Shown here piece after piece: positions 8,598 through 18,229 of a DNA stretch of 64,000 nucleotides; the first letter of the stretch is position 1; every line of letters begins with the position of its first letter. A program made the position numbers and the translations under genes. This DNA comes from Pontibacter cellulosilyticus (GTDB lineage: Bacteria > Bacteroidota > Bacteroidia > Cytophagales > Hymenobacteraceae), in NCBI RefSeq assembly GCF_014306105.1, contig NZ_JACRVF010000001.1, forward strand, positions 1,566,413 through 1,630,412, read 5' to 3'. Below the pieces are notes generated by a model. That model saw nothing but the letters and a program-made list of their open reading frames with translations, was not told where the DNA came from and made no database searches.

Positions 8598-9812
8598 CTA
8601 ATAATAAGATTTAATAATTAATTCAACTTTAGCTTCCCATATTTGAGATTGTCCAAATTTAAATGCTTCTGCTCCTAATTTTACTCTAAGAAGAGGATTT
8701 TCCTCTAACAGTATTATTGCTTTTGAAATTTGATTGACTGTTTCGAGCGGGTCTCCAACAGGACATTTAATACCTCTATTCTCCTGAACGAGCAAAGACT
8801 GCCCATGTAGGTCCAATGTTATCACAGGTAACCCGAAAGCCTGTGCTTCTAAAACTTGCGCAGGACAGGAATCTCTTAAACTACAATAAATAAAAGCATT
8901 AGCCTTTAAATAATATTTCTTAACTTCTGAAAAGGGAACTGATCCGTGAAATTTAACAATTGGTTGTAAACCAAGCTTACATGAAAGCTTTTCAGCTTCA
9001 TCTTTAAAAGGACCATCTCCTACTACATGTAATTCGATATTCATTAGCTTCTGCTGTGGCACTTTAGACAAACTTTCTAAAACGAGGCCTAAGCCTTTGA
9101 ACGCATATATTCGTCCAAGCCACAGAAGTACTAGCTTTTCTTGATTTCGATCAGGAAATTTTGACGGACCAAAGTCTTTTGGAAGAGCCGCATCTAGTAT
9201 TAGATTAACATCTCGTCCACCAAGACTTTTAGCCATTTTTAATGTTTCTGCGTTAGTAGCGAGTATAGTTTTAGCGTGTTTTAATGTATTTCTAGTTAGG
9301 GGATTAATTTTAGCAATGAATACACCTATAAAGTTTCTTGCCCATTCGGACTTTTTGTCTGAATACAAGAACTTTTTTAGAATGAGAGGAGCAGTATGCC
9401 CTCCTCCTACAGGTCCATATACAAAAGGAGTATTTAGTTTATATAATGCTGATCCAACTTTTAAGCTACCCCATGTTACATGGTGTACAAGGTCAAACTG
9501 TATATTTGACTTTTTAACATAATTAAATATTTTCAGCTGCCATAAAAAATAAGCAACATACATTAATATAAAGTTTTTGTAATATGCTTTTGCCCAAAAA
9601 TTAGAATGATCAATAAAGTGAAAGACAAGTTTATCACTAAGAAAGTCTTTTGAATTTAGCTGCTCTTCAATGCTTTTTCTCCCCCTACTCGTAGTTATAA
9701 CGTGTACCTCATATCCTTTTAAAGCTAACTGATATGCCCAATTCCACCCATTGCCGTATTCTGACCCTCTTGAGGGATCACATGCGTAAGCTGAGAGTAA
9801 TACTTTATTCAT
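8598..9812 (-). CDS. GT4-family glycosyltransferase
   Basis: A GT-B fold retaining glycosyltransferase of 404 residues. The N-terminal domain begins KVLLSAYACDPSRGSEYGNGWNW, a start common in GT4 enzymes of capsule loci, and includes VHHVTWGS and PVGGG. The C-terminal domain has the Glycos_transf_1 pattern: LWLGRIYAFKGLGLVLE, then GDGPF, and the nucleotide-sugar site FIYCSLRDSCPAQVLEAQAFG with the usual pair of acidic residues around DSCPAQVLEA. It lies in a tight minus-strand cluster, 1 nt from the upstream GT2 gene. Substrates cannot be read from the sequence. Confidence 0.92.
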   Translation of the reverse strand: MNKVLLSAYACDPSRGSEYGNGWNWAYQLALKGYEVHVITTSRGRKSIEEQLNSKDFLSDKLVFHFIDHSNFWAKAYYKNFILMYVAYFLWQLKIFNYVKKSNIQFDLVHHVTWGSLKVGSALYKLNTPFVYGPVGGGHTAPLILKKFLYSDKKSEWARNFIGVFIAKINPLTRNTLKHAKTILATNAETLKMAKSLGGRDVNLILDAALPKDFGPSKFPDRNQEKLVLLWLGRIYAFKGLGLVLESLSKVPQQKLMNIELHVVGDGPFKDEAEKLSCKLGLQPIVKFHGSVPFSEVKKYYLKANAFIYCSLRDSCPAQVLEAQAFGLPVITLDLHGQSLLVQENRGIKCPVGDPLETVNQISKAIILLEENPLLRVKLGAEAFKFGQSQIWEAKVELIIKSYY

Positions 9813-9813
9813 T

Positions 9814-10656
9814 TTATTTCCTTAACCAATATCCTAATAATCTTCTTGTTGTTCCTAACAGCAAAAAGGAGGGTAATGCATATAATGGACAATGTCTGAA
9901 AGCATATCTATAAAATAGAGGTAAGTTTGCCCCACCCTTCATCCCAAAAAGGTGATAGTAATAATTCTTTATAGTCTTCCTGTTTATCAATTGGTTTGCA
10001 CCGCTCGCTTCAGGATATATGCTTAAAAAAGCGGCACAGGCGCAAAAAATTTTAAAACCTTCTTTTCGGGCTCTTAAAGTAAATTCATAATCACTCATAT
10101 AATGAGGGAAATGAACTTCATCAAACAGACCTACTGTATTAAATACCTCTATAGGAATTAACAAGCCCCTACCAGGAAAGTGGGTTAGCTCAAATAAACC
10201 CGACTCCGGTATATGTTCAGAATTTACTAATTTTCTTGAAGTTTCGGTTAACCAATTTATTAATTCTCCTCTGTATAAAACTTTCCCAGTATTGTAATCC
10301 ACAGCGGTCGATCCAATTAAAGAAAGTTTAGGTGCAACCTTTGTTGTCTCTATCAACCTTTCGATATAATCAGGCTGAGCAACTGTGTCATTGTTTAGCG
10401 TCAAAACATAAGTAGCGCTGTTACGAATAGCATGACGTATTCCAACGTTGGTTGCAGCTGCCCACCACATTTGATCATTTCCTGTTAGAACGGTAACTTC
10501 TGGAAATTGCGCCGCAATCAATTCACATGTACCATCGGATGACCCATGGTCTATAACAATAACTTGAAACTGTGAAAAGGTCTGCCTCTGCAAACTTTTT
10601 AAACAGGCTTGGGTGAAACTCCATCGGTTTAACACGGGGATCACAATATAAATCAT
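9814..10656 (-). CDS. GT2-family glycosyltransferase
   Basis: The 280-residue protein is a GT-A inverting glycosyltransferase. The N-terminus IYIVIPVLNRWSFTQACLKSL and VIVIDHGSSDGT are GT2 strand-1 and strand-2 motifs. YVLTLNNDTVAQPDYIERL carries the DxD-like NND metal site, and the later FDEVHFPHYMSDYEFTLRARK segment contains the usual acidic catalytic region. The combination resembles rhamnosyltransferase-type (RfbF/WbbL) enzymes, which often read NxGFaxGxN; here it is NQMWWAAATNVG-like. It is cotranscribed with its neighbours (1 and 7 nt gaps). The exact sugar is unknown. Confidence 0.9.
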   Translation of the reverse strand: MIYIVIPVLNRWSFTQACLKSLQRQTFSQFQVIVIDHGSSDGTCELIAAQFPEVTVLTGNDQMWWAAATNVGIRHAIRNSATYVLTLNNDTVAQPDYIERLIETTKVAPKLSLIGSTAVDYNTGKVLYRGELINWLTETSRKLVNSEHIPESGLFELTHFPGRGLLIPIEVFNTVGLFDEVHFPHYMSDYEFTLRARKEGFKIFCACAAFLSIYPEASGANQLINRKTIKNYYYHLFGMKGGANLPLFYRYAFRHCPLYALPSFLLLGTTRRLLGYWLRK

Positions 10657-10663
10657 CTTGTTT

Positions 10664-11947
10664 TTATTTCATCATAAGCAGTTGATACTTTATAAGCTCA
10701 ACCCGATATTTTTTACTAAAAATTCCTTTTAACCAATACTTAATTATAAAGTTATTCATTTCTCTAAATGCTTTTGAATAGCACATCCCAATCATGATCC
10801 ACAAAAACAAGTAAGACAAATCAAATCGACTAAAATCTTCTACCCATGCATAGGTCCATCGGAAAGCAACATATAGCCCTACAATCTTAACATAAAAGTT
10901 ATTCGATTTATGAATAGCTAAATAAGATGCATGCCAAAATATTAAAAAATATAAAGCTACGCCTACTACACCTGTCCATGTGAAAATATTCAAAATGGAA
11001 ACTTCATTGGCAAAACGTTCCATCTTCCCAGTCTTTAGAACATACTTCGAAAATTCCCCGAACCACTCAGACTCATTCCCTCTTGCAGGAGTCCTACCAA
11101 ACAAGACATAATCATATTTGATTGCTGATATTAAAACTTCTTTATATAAAAATGTGCGAGTATCTTTTGTTAAGTCTTCCTCAACTTTCTCCCCTTTTAA
11201 TACAGAAGTAGTAACTAAATTCCCAGATGTGTATTCTTTAATTTTAAAAATATTGAAAGCCCCAGTTATTCCTAGTGTAAAAAAAATAAATGGCAAAATT
11301 AAAAGAAGCACTCGAATGAAGGCAATTATTCTGTTTGGGATAAATGCACGGACGTAAAACAACAGTCCTAGAAGAAATGGAATACTAAATTTGATAATGT
11401 TGCTTCTTGCGCCTAAATCACTTATAAATACTAAAAAGAAAACAGCAAGACATAGGAGTTTCCACTTTTTATCAAGTAAAGGGAAAAATAACAAAAGGAA
11501 GCTAAAAGGCACAAAATATCGGCCAACAGCCTCACCCTCCATAAAAGGCAAGAACAAAATAAAAGCTGGGAGAGCAAATTTTAACCAAGTAGTGAGGATG
11601 TGCTGTACTACTGTTTTGTTAGTAAATGCATATATTGAAATTGGAAGCAACAAAACTAATCCTACTCCAATTAAATTTTTCCATTCCCAATAATTTTCTG
11701 CTACAAATAAGCCCCTCAAGATGCAGATGATGTTCCAAGCTAAGTATATTTTTAAGATGAGTAACTTGTTATTATCACGTTGATCAAAGTATTCCTGCCT
11801 AGCCATTATAAAAGCGGCTAGGGTACATATATCAATGAACCACCAAACAAATGTTTCTCCTACTGGAAGGTTTGTCCATTGTGCTATCGAAAATATAGTT
11901 ATCAATAAAACTAGAATAGAGATTAAACCTGCTAAACTATATTTCAT
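10664..11947 (-). CDS. Wzy-like polysaccharide polymerase (O-antigen ligase/polymerase-like membrane protein)
   Basis: This is a 427-residue polytopic protein with about ten or eleven hydrophobic segments and a large extracytoplasmic loop near residues 230-300 (from FNIFKIKEYTSG to GRTPARGNESEW). That topology is what Wzy polymerases and O-antigen ligases share, while primary sequence is poorly conserved. In a wza/wzc/wzx locus that otherwise lacks a polymerase, it is the natural candidate to join repeat units on the periplasmic side. It overlaps nothing and lies 7 nt before the GT2 gene. The call rests on topology and context, not on a strict motif. Confidence 0.78.
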   Translation of the reverse strand: MKYSLAGLISILVLLITIFSIAQWTNLPVGETFVWWFIDICTLAAFIMARQEYFDQRDNNKLLILKIYLAWNIICILRGLFVAENYWEWKNLIGVGLVLLLPISIYAFTNKTVVQHILTTWLKFALPAFILFLPFMEGEAVGRYFVPFSFLLLFFPLLDKKWKLLCLAVFFLVFISDLGARSNIIKFSIPFLLGLLFYVRAFIPNRIIAFIRVLLLILPFIFFTLGITGAFNIFKIKEYTSGNLVTTSVLKGEKVEEDLTKDTRTFLYKEVLISAIKYDYVLFGRTPARGNESEWFGEFSKYVLKTGKMERFANEVSILNIFTWTGVVGVALYFLIFWHASYLAIHKSNNFYVKIVGLYVAFRWTYAWVEDFSRFDLSYLFLWIMIGMCYSKAFREMNNFIIKYWLKGIFSKKYRVELIKYQLLMMK

Positions 11948-12197
11948 ATTGGCCTTATCAGTAGTAAGTGTTTTTAATCAAAAATTTGAAAATGAGTAGA
12001 ACCAAAATACATTATCTACTTTTCTTGTTTTGAAGCGCATATTTTATTGTATAATTCAATTTGAATTATTACTTATGACACCAATTAGTAAATAAGTTAG
12101 AGACCTTGATTATAAAGGTAAATGCTTAATTGACGCACACGTAAGGTAGCGGTTCATGAAAATATCTAAAACTAACAGCTTTAATAGTTGTTCAGCA

Positions 12198-12905
12198 TTA
12201 TTTTTCAAGTATTGCATTACCTTCGCATATTGAGCTCAATATATCCTTTTGCCGATAAACTTCATCAGCTTCCTTTTCCCACCACCTGGTCTTTAAAAGA
12301 GCATTTTGAACTTCTTCTGAGAACCTGAACTTTATAATTTTTGCAGGTACCCCACCAACAACAGCATAGGGTGGAACATCTCTAGTAACGACAGATCCAG
12401 CAGCTAGAACCGCTCCATGTCCAATGCTTATACCACCCATAATAACTACCCTTGCCCCTATCCATACATCATTTCCAATACTAATAGATTTATATTCCTC
12501 AAAGTCTTGATCCTTTTCAACTAATCTTATCTGCAATGGATTTTTTGTTTTGTAGAACAATGGAGAAGTAGAAAACATATTTATTGGATGTGCACCTAAT
12601 CCTATAATTACATCATTTGCAATTGAACAATAGCGCCCTATCGTAGCACTTTGAATTAATGCGTTTTTACCAACATAAGAATAGGATCCTATGTGGCTAT
12701 GATTTAATATCGATCCTCTTAAAATATGAGAATTTTCACCTATAGTGGTATCAGATGTAAAGCAACAAGATTCGTCTATCATAGAACCTGAGAAACGACT
12801 TCTGTTCTCAAGATCTCTTGCTTTTTCGTTAAGCATTACAAAGAGTCCATAAAAGAATGAAATAGGCATCCTTATTAATCGACTCCATAAATTACCACCT
12901 TGCAT
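12198..12905 (-). CDS. Left-handed beta-helix O-acetyltransferase (CatB/LbH family)
   Basis: The 235-residue protein consists of imperfect hexapeptide repeats that form a left-handed beta-helix: TIGENSHI, HIGSYSYVGKNAL, TIGRYCSIANDVIIGLGAHP, then SIGNDVWIGARVVIMGGISIGHGAVLAAGSVV. The C-terminal cap VPPYAVVGGVPAKIIKFRF is the standard end of the xenobiotic/CatB-like acetyltransferases. The catalytic His of the GLGAHP segment is present. It most likely O-acetylates a sugar of the polysaccharide or its precursor, using acetyl-CoA. It is AT-rich, 250 bp upstream of the polymerase gene and 30 bp after the next glycosyltransferase in the transcript. Confidence 0.92.
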   Translation of the reverse strand: MQGGNLWSRLIRMPISFFYGLFVMLNEKARDLENRSRFSGSMIDESCCFTSDTTIGENSHILRGSILNHSHIGSYSYVGKNALIQSATIGRYCSIANDVIIGLGAHPINMFSTSPLFYKTKNPLQIRLVEKDQDFEEYKSISIGNDVWIGARVVIMGGISIGHGAVLAAGSVVTRDVPPYAVVGGVPAKIIKFRFSEEVQNALLKTRWWEKEADEVYRQKDILSSICEGNAILEK

Positions 12906-12935
12906 TTCTTTAAAAGCTACTAAAATTAAATAGAT

Positions 12936-14006
12936 TTAGTTACTGGAAATATTATTGACCTGTTCGTATTTTCTTTTATAAGCAACACAGTCCATCACAT
13001 TAGAATAAAATTTACTCCACACAACATTTGGATGATAATTATTTAATGCAAAATTGCGAGCGCGCAAAGATCTATCAATTAGATCTTCTTTACTTAAAGA
13101 AAGGACATAATTAATAACATCTATAGCTTCGTCATTGCTCTTAAAGAAAAATATAAAGTCTTGACCCTTGAAAATCTTATCATAGCCTTGATGGTAATGG
13201 CAAACAAAGAGTGAACCAGCTAATAAGGCTATAGGTAATCTGTTTGAAAAGAAATAAGGTACATCAGGATAATGCTCATAGGAAACAGTTATCCAAGTGT
13301 TTCGAAACACTTCCAGTTGATCTTGAAAATCAACTGGACCTTGATTCCCAACAAACCCATCCCATCCGTTCCCGTATATTTTAAATTCGTCTTTAAAAGC
13401 TTTACCTAAACATTGCACAAGTTTTTCTCTCCCTGATGCACCTGGAAGCCTCCGAATTAAACTAAAGGCCTTGGGTTTGTTCTTATTTCCTATTAATATA
13501 AGTTTGTTATCTCTTTGGATATTTATACAAGGTTCCTTATCAAACCTAGCTATATCTGCATGATTAGGTGTATAGATTACATTCTTATTCAGCTCAGAAA
13601 TGACATTATAAAACTTTCCTAATCCTCTTATAGATACGATGTCGACACATTTTATCAAATCTCTCATTTGTGGAGTAACAGGCTTTGCCCAAGAGCCATA
13701 CATATCTCCTTCATCATAAGCTATAATAGGACTTGAAGCGATAGATTTTAGAAAAGTTATATACTTACTAGTTATTGGAAATTTGTTAATATGGAAAATA
13801 ACTATCAAAGTGGGTAAATAGCTTTGGCATATCTCAACTATTTCACGTAACGCTGCATCTTTACCATTCTTTAGAGAAAAATCATCATAGTAAAACCATT
13901 CAAGTTCATCGATTTCTCCTTTTATCTTTAAGTATCCAAAACCATCTTCAATTCCAGTTTGCCACCCCATTTTTCCATTAAGCAGCAAAAAAACTTTATT
14001 CTTCAT
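12936..14006 (-). CDS. Glycosyltransferase family 1-like protein
   Basis: A 356-residue protein whose last 130 residues look like the nucleotide-sugar domain of GT-B enzymes of the Glyco_trans_1_2 type: TWITVSYEHYPDVPYFFSNRLPIALLAGSLFVCHYHQGYDKIF, followed by FKSNDEAIDVINYVLS. The middle has IYGNGWDGFVG, similar to the central linker of these enzymes. The N-terminal half (VFLLLNGKMGWQTG) is divergent. It is AT-rich and belongs to the EPS gene chain between wzx and the acetyltransferase. The family assignment is good at fold level, but no substrate can be given. Confidence 0.78.
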   Translation of the reverse strand: MKNKVFLLLNGKMGWQTGIEDGFGYLKIKGEIDELEWFYYDDFSLKNGKDAALREIVEICQSYLPTLIVIFHINKFPITSKYITFLKSIASSPIIAYDEGDMYGSWAKPVTPQMRDLIKCVDIVSIRGLGKFYNVISELNKNVIYTPNHADIARFDKEPCINIQRDNKLILIGNKNKPKAFSLIRRLPGASGREKLVQCLGKAFKDEFKIYGNGWDGFVGNQGPVDFQDQLEVFRNTWITVSYEHYPDVPYFFSNRLPIALLAGSLFVCHYHQGYDKIFKGQDFIFFFKSNDEAIDVINYVLSLSKEDLIDRSLRARNFALNNYHPNVVWSKFYSNVMDCVAYKRKYEQVNNISSN

Positions 14007-14046
14007 ATTAAATTAAGGTAGTTTTATGGCGGATATTCTAGTTTCG

Positions 14047-15630
14047 CTATACTTTCTGGAAAGCCTCACCTTTATTTAGGTTAAGCTTCTTAATCAAATA
14101 TTCTTTCGATTTTATCATACTCTGCCTTAACTCAGAATCAATTAGAATATTAATGGCCAAATAAGGCAAACAAAACATCAGTGTACTAATTAACAGCTTC
14201 ATTGAATAGCTATATTCATTATAAAACTCTTGTGATACAATATCCTCGCCCCAAAGCAAAAATAGGCCAATTGGTATTACAATGGACCAAATATTTAACA
14301 AGCCTTTGAACATTGATAAGTTTAAATAATTAAGCTTGTATACTTTTAAAGTAAAAACAATAAATTCTAATAGAAAATTAATAAATAATACCGAAACAAG
14401 AACTCCTATAATACCAAATTTAACTACACCAATGATGGACAAAATTATAGACAGAACACCTTTTATACTGCTTATTATACTATTAAACCTAATTTCTCCT
14501 AATGCAAAACTAATATTAGACATAAAGTATCCCATTGTGCCAAAAAAGAAACTTCCTATCAATAAATAGATAATTGTATGTCCAGCAAATTGGTCTTTAC
14601 TGGTCCACATACTAATTAAATATTCATAATTTAAACACAAAATAAAAGACACAAATAATAGTACTTGAAAGTAATATTTTATTCGAATTGCTAGCATTGT
14701 TGTTACTTCACCATAATTGCCAGTACCTTTTGCATGTGAGAGTAAAGGCATTAGAGCAACAGAATAACGCCCTATAAGGCTCTGAGCCATTTTAATAGGT
14801 CTTCGATTTACCTCAAATAATGTTATAAAGCTTCCTGGTAAATATCTAGCGAGGATAATTAAATCCATATTGTTACTAACTGTAGTAATAACTTTTGAAA
14901 CTGATGTGACAGAAAAAATTTTTATAAACTTTTTGAAGTGAGATAGATTTAAGATAATATGAAGTTTCCCTTCTCTAGCTTCTCTTAGTATTACTAATGT
15001 ATTATATGCAGTTAGAAAAATAGCTCTCACTAAGTTAGCAATTGCAATAGAAACAACTCCAAATTCAAAATATAATAAGCAAATGTTTATTAATAGAAAT
15101 AATAAATTAGATGAGATATATGAGATCGCAACATTTGCAGACTTGTGCATTCCTTGATTAATACCAGCAGTCCCAAATGAAAGTAATGTTATACTGGTAG
15201 AAACTATTGAAATTATTATAGCTATTCTTAATTCATTGTATATTAGTACATCTTCACCTAATATGTTATCAATAAAATAGTAAAAGATTATACCAACTAA
15301 TATAGAGATTATAAATACTAACATGCAAGCAAGAAGGCCCGATCCTATTGTAGCTCCAATTTGACTATCTTTTTTCTCGCCTTTTAACTCAGCAATCTTT
15401 TGCTGTAATATGTCTCCAATACCTGGATCAGACATTGTAATCCAAGCTAAAATGTTGCCAGTTGCTAACCATAAACCCAGTATATTCGAATCAATAAACT
15501 TTATATAGACAGGTAACAGAACCAGTGAGTTGATTATATTTGTTATAGTATAACCATATTGGAAAACTAGATTCCATCTTAGGGTCTTATTATTCATTAC
15601 TTTCTTATTACTAAATCGCTTATGATTCAA
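14047..15630 (-). CDS. Wzx-type polysaccharide flippase (MATE/MOP superfamily)
   Basis: The 527-residue protein has about fourteen hydrophobic helices with short basic loops. It includes the early motif WLATGNILAWITMSDPGIGDILQQKIAELKG, typical of PST/Wzx transporters, which often show S-x-x-D-x-G-x in the second helix. Such proteins flip lipid-linked repeat units across the inner membrane for Wzy. GC content is among the lowest of the window. It is the first gene of the AT-rich cassette, separated from wzc by 214 bp with no gene. Identification by topology plus context is good. Confidence 0.88.
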   Translation of the reverse strand: MNHKRFSNKKVMNNKTLRWNLVFQYGYTITNIINSLVLLPVYIKFIDSNILGLWLATGNILAWITMSDPGIGDILQQKIAELKGEKKDSQIGATIGSGLLACMLVFIISILVGIIFYYFIDNILGEDVLIYNELRIAIIISIVSTSITLLSFGTAGINQGMHKSANVAISYISSNLLFLLINICLLYFEFGVVSIAIANLVRAIFLTAYNTLVILREAREGKLHIILNLSHFKKFIKIFSVTSVSKVITTVSNNMDLIILARYLPGSFITLFEVNRRPIKMAQSLIGRYSVALMPLLSHAKGTGNYGEVTTMLAIRIKYYFQVLLFVSFILCLNYEYLISMWTSKDQFAGHTIIYLLIGSFFFGTMGYFMSNISFALGEIRFNSIISSIKGVLSIILSIIGVVKFGIIGVLVSVLFINFLLEFIVFTLKVYKLNYLNLSMFKGLLNIWSIVIPIGLFLLWGEDIVSQEFYNEYSYSMKLLISTLMFCLPYLAINILIDSELRQSMIKSKEYLIKKLNLNKGEAFQKV

Positions 15631-15844
15631 GCAACCCCTGGATTAGTTAAAACTTAAGATACATTCGCACAGAAAATATCAAAATGTCAGTATTTTTAAA
15701 ATTTTACCCTATGCCTGACAAGTAGTTGGACAAAAAGCCTTTTTCTGCCTCTCTATTTTCTTAGCGCATATATCGATCTTAATGCCTAACTCAGTTCCTA
15801 TCAAAGAGTAATTGTCAATTGCAAATTCTATTGAAGGCTTTCGG

Positions 15845-18217
15845 TTAAGCTCTTAATTTTGACTTTTGTTTCTTATGTCCCAATTGCTCATAACCATAAC
15901 CGTAGCCGTACCCAGCATTCTTTACAGCATCATTTAATACTATCATCGGAGAGTTTAACTTCTTCTGCTTATAAATATCATCTATAATCTCCAACTGCTC
16001 CTTCAACGTATAGCCATAGCGAACAATATACACACTAGAATCTACATAAGGAGCAAGGGCAAAAGCATCGGCCACTTGGCCAACTGGTGCGGTGTCAATT
16101 ATGATATGATCAAAGGTAGCTTTTAAAACATCAATCAACTTCCCTACTTTTGGACTTGACATGAGCTCTAGAGGATTCGGAGGTACTGGCCCGGAGCCTA
16201 TTACAAACAGCCCAAGCTGTTTTTCGATTGGTGTAATGATATTATCCACGGTCATCTTATCAGAAATAAGATAATTTGAAATACCTAGCTCCGATGGCAG
16301 ATTCAGATCCTGCATGAGCCTCGGCTTGCGCAAATCAAAACCAAGCACAACCACTTTCTTACCTGTCATGGCCATAGTAGCTGCTAAATTTATACTGAAG
16401 AAGGTCTTACCCTCCCCACTCATGCTGGAAGTTATAAGTATGACTTTGTTCTCCTTACCTACTGTGGAGAACTGAAGGTTAGCACGCACCAAGCTGAACA
16501 GCTCCGCTACTGGGCTTCTGTTACCCTGTGTTACAACAAGTGTTTCTTCAGTGTCCTTATGTCCTAACTCGCCAAGTATAGGTGTGTTGGTAGCTGCCTC
16601 TACATCTTTTCTTATCTTCACTTTGTTGTCCAGCATATCCAGTACAAAGATACTAGCAAAAGGAAGAACCAAACCAGCCAGTAAAGCTATAGCCAACACT
16701 TTCCCCTTAGTTGGGCTTACCGGTTGCTTGCTTGCCATTGCTGGGTCAATAACACGAGAGTTTGAGACTGCAGCAGCCAACGACAAGGAAGACTCTTCGC
16801 GCTTCTGCAGAAGGTAGAGATACAATCCTTCCTTGATACCTTGTTGCCTTTTAATCTCCAGGAGTTCACGCTCTACGGCAGGAATCTGCTGGATGCGCGA
16901 TTTAAAGGAGGCCATATTTGCCTGCAGGTTGTTACGCGTAATAGTTAACCCTTTTTTAATGTTCTGCAGGTTTTCTAGGATATTAAAGCGCAGGTTGCTT
17001 AACTGGTCGTTAATGTTCTGAACCAGCATACTATTCGTTTGTGTTGTACGTACTAAGCGGTCACGCTCCAATTGCAATTCGTTGAATCGCGCGATCAGGC
17101 CCAGCAGCGTGGCATCCTGAATGCTAAGTGTACTCGGCACTAATTTGTATTGCCCTCCATTCTCCTGTATATACTTTTCAATAGAAGTAAGTACATCTAG
17201 CTGAATTTCAAACTCCGCCAACTGTTTGTTATACTCGCTTGCTCTTTGCACATACAACTGTGCTTCGGAACTCACATCGGTCAATTCATTCTGGCGTTTG
17301 TACGCCTCTACATCCTTCTCTACATCAGAGAGTTCGGTAGTCAGGAATTTAAGGCGTTCATCAATAAACTCAATTGTATTGGATGCAACAACATTTTTAT
17401 CCTCAAGGGCTTCTTTATTATAGACCTCAATCAGCTTGTTCAAGATACTCTTCCCTTTTTCCTGCACCGGAATATTCAAACTCAGCCATAAAACACTTGC
17501 CGCTTTGTTTACAGGCTCTATAATAAGTTCTTTACTGTAATAGTTAGCCAGCTCGTGCGTATCGTAAAATTTTACAATAATCTCCTTCGGACTAGCAGGC
17601 AGTGAAACACCTGGCAATGCAACAACTGTAAAAGTTCCATAAGGCCTTACTACCTCCTGCCCGAATTTATGCGTAGATTTTGATGATATGCTATATTCGT
17701 TCTCCTCTTCCAGCTCGAACTGGTTATTATCCTTTACATGGATCGTAATTGCCTGTTCGTAGGCTAAAGAATCGAGTTTACTTACAATTACCTTAACAGG
17801 CAGCTCCTTTCCATAGATTTCTTCATCCCGAAAATAACCTGGGGTAAAGTAACTGGTTGAAAGAGAAAGCTCTGTCAATACACGTTCCATCAGGCTGATC
17901 GAGTTCAGCACTTCTACTTCATTGTCAATGTTCTTCGTATCGCTAAAGATATCCAGATCGCTAAAGGCGCCACCACTTAACAGGTCAGCCCCTTTCTCAT
18001 CATCCTTTATAAGTATCTTGCTCTTTACAGTATAATGTGGCGTAGTATACTGTAAATACAGAAAGCCTAACCCTAAAGCTACTACTACACCAAGCACAAA
18101 CAGGTACCACAGTCGCAGGCATTTGAAAAATAGTGCTTTAAAATCTATTTGCCCTGAGTTACTATCTTCAAACCCAAGCAGCATTTTCTGAAATTCTGTT
18201 AACTCTTTCTCTGCCAT
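15845..18217 (-). CDS. wzc: Wzc-type polysaccharide copolymerase with C-terminal BY-kinase
   Basis: This inner-membrane tyrosine autokinase controls chain length and export. In order it has an N-terminal helix near residue 35 (LFVLGVVVALGLGFLYL), a Wzz domain, a long coiled-coil region (about 270-470), a GNVR/tail segment with second membrane helix near 510-530, and the cytosolic kinase. Kinase motifs are Walker A with Lys603 (GEGKT), Walker A' (VVVLGFDLRKPR) and Walker B (HIIIDTAPV). The C-terminal tail carries a tyrosine cluster, GYGYGYGYE, the expected autophosphorylation site. At 790 residues it is the fused single-chain form usual in Gram-negatives. It starts 12 nt after wza and has the GC level of the core genome. 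Confidence 0.95.
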   Translation of the reverse strand: MAEKELTEFQKMLLGFEDSNSGQIDFKALFFKCLRLWYLFVLGVVVALGLGFLYLQYTTPHYTVKSKILIKDDEKGADLLSGGAFSDLDIFSDTKNIDNEVEVLNSISLMERVLTELSLSTSYFTPGYFRDEEIYGKELPVKVIVSKLDSLAYEQAITIHVKDNNQFELEEENEYSISSKSTHKFGQEVVRPYGTFTVVALPGVSLPASPKEIIVKFYDTHELANYYSKELIIEPVNKAASVLWLSLNIPVQEKGKSILNKLIEVYNKEALEDKNVVASNTIEFIDERLKFLTTELSDVEKDVEAYKRQNELTDVSSEAQLYVQRASEYNKQLAEFEIQLDVLTSIEKYIQENGGQYKLVPSTLSIQDATLLGLIARFNELQLERDRLVRTTQTNSMLVQNINDQLSNLRFNILENLQNIKKGLTITRNNLQANMASFKSRIQQIPAVERELLEIKRQQGIKEGLYLYLLQKREESSLSLAAAVSNSRVIDPAMASKQPVSPTKGKVLAIALLAGLVLPFASIFVLDMLDNKVKIRKDVEAATNTPILGELGHKDTEETLVVTQGNRSPVAELFSLVRANLQFSTVGKENKVILITSSMSGEGKTFFSINLAATMAMTGKKVVVLGFDLRKPRLMQDLNLPSELGISNYLISDKMTVDNIITPIEKQLGLFVIGSGPVPPNPLELMSSPKVGKLIDVLKATFDHIIIDTAPVGQVADAFALAPYVDSSVYIVRYGYTLKEQLEIIDDIYKQKKLNSPMIVLNDAVKNAGYGYGYGYEQLGHKKQKSKLRA

Positions 18218-18229
18218 ATCCTTCTACTA

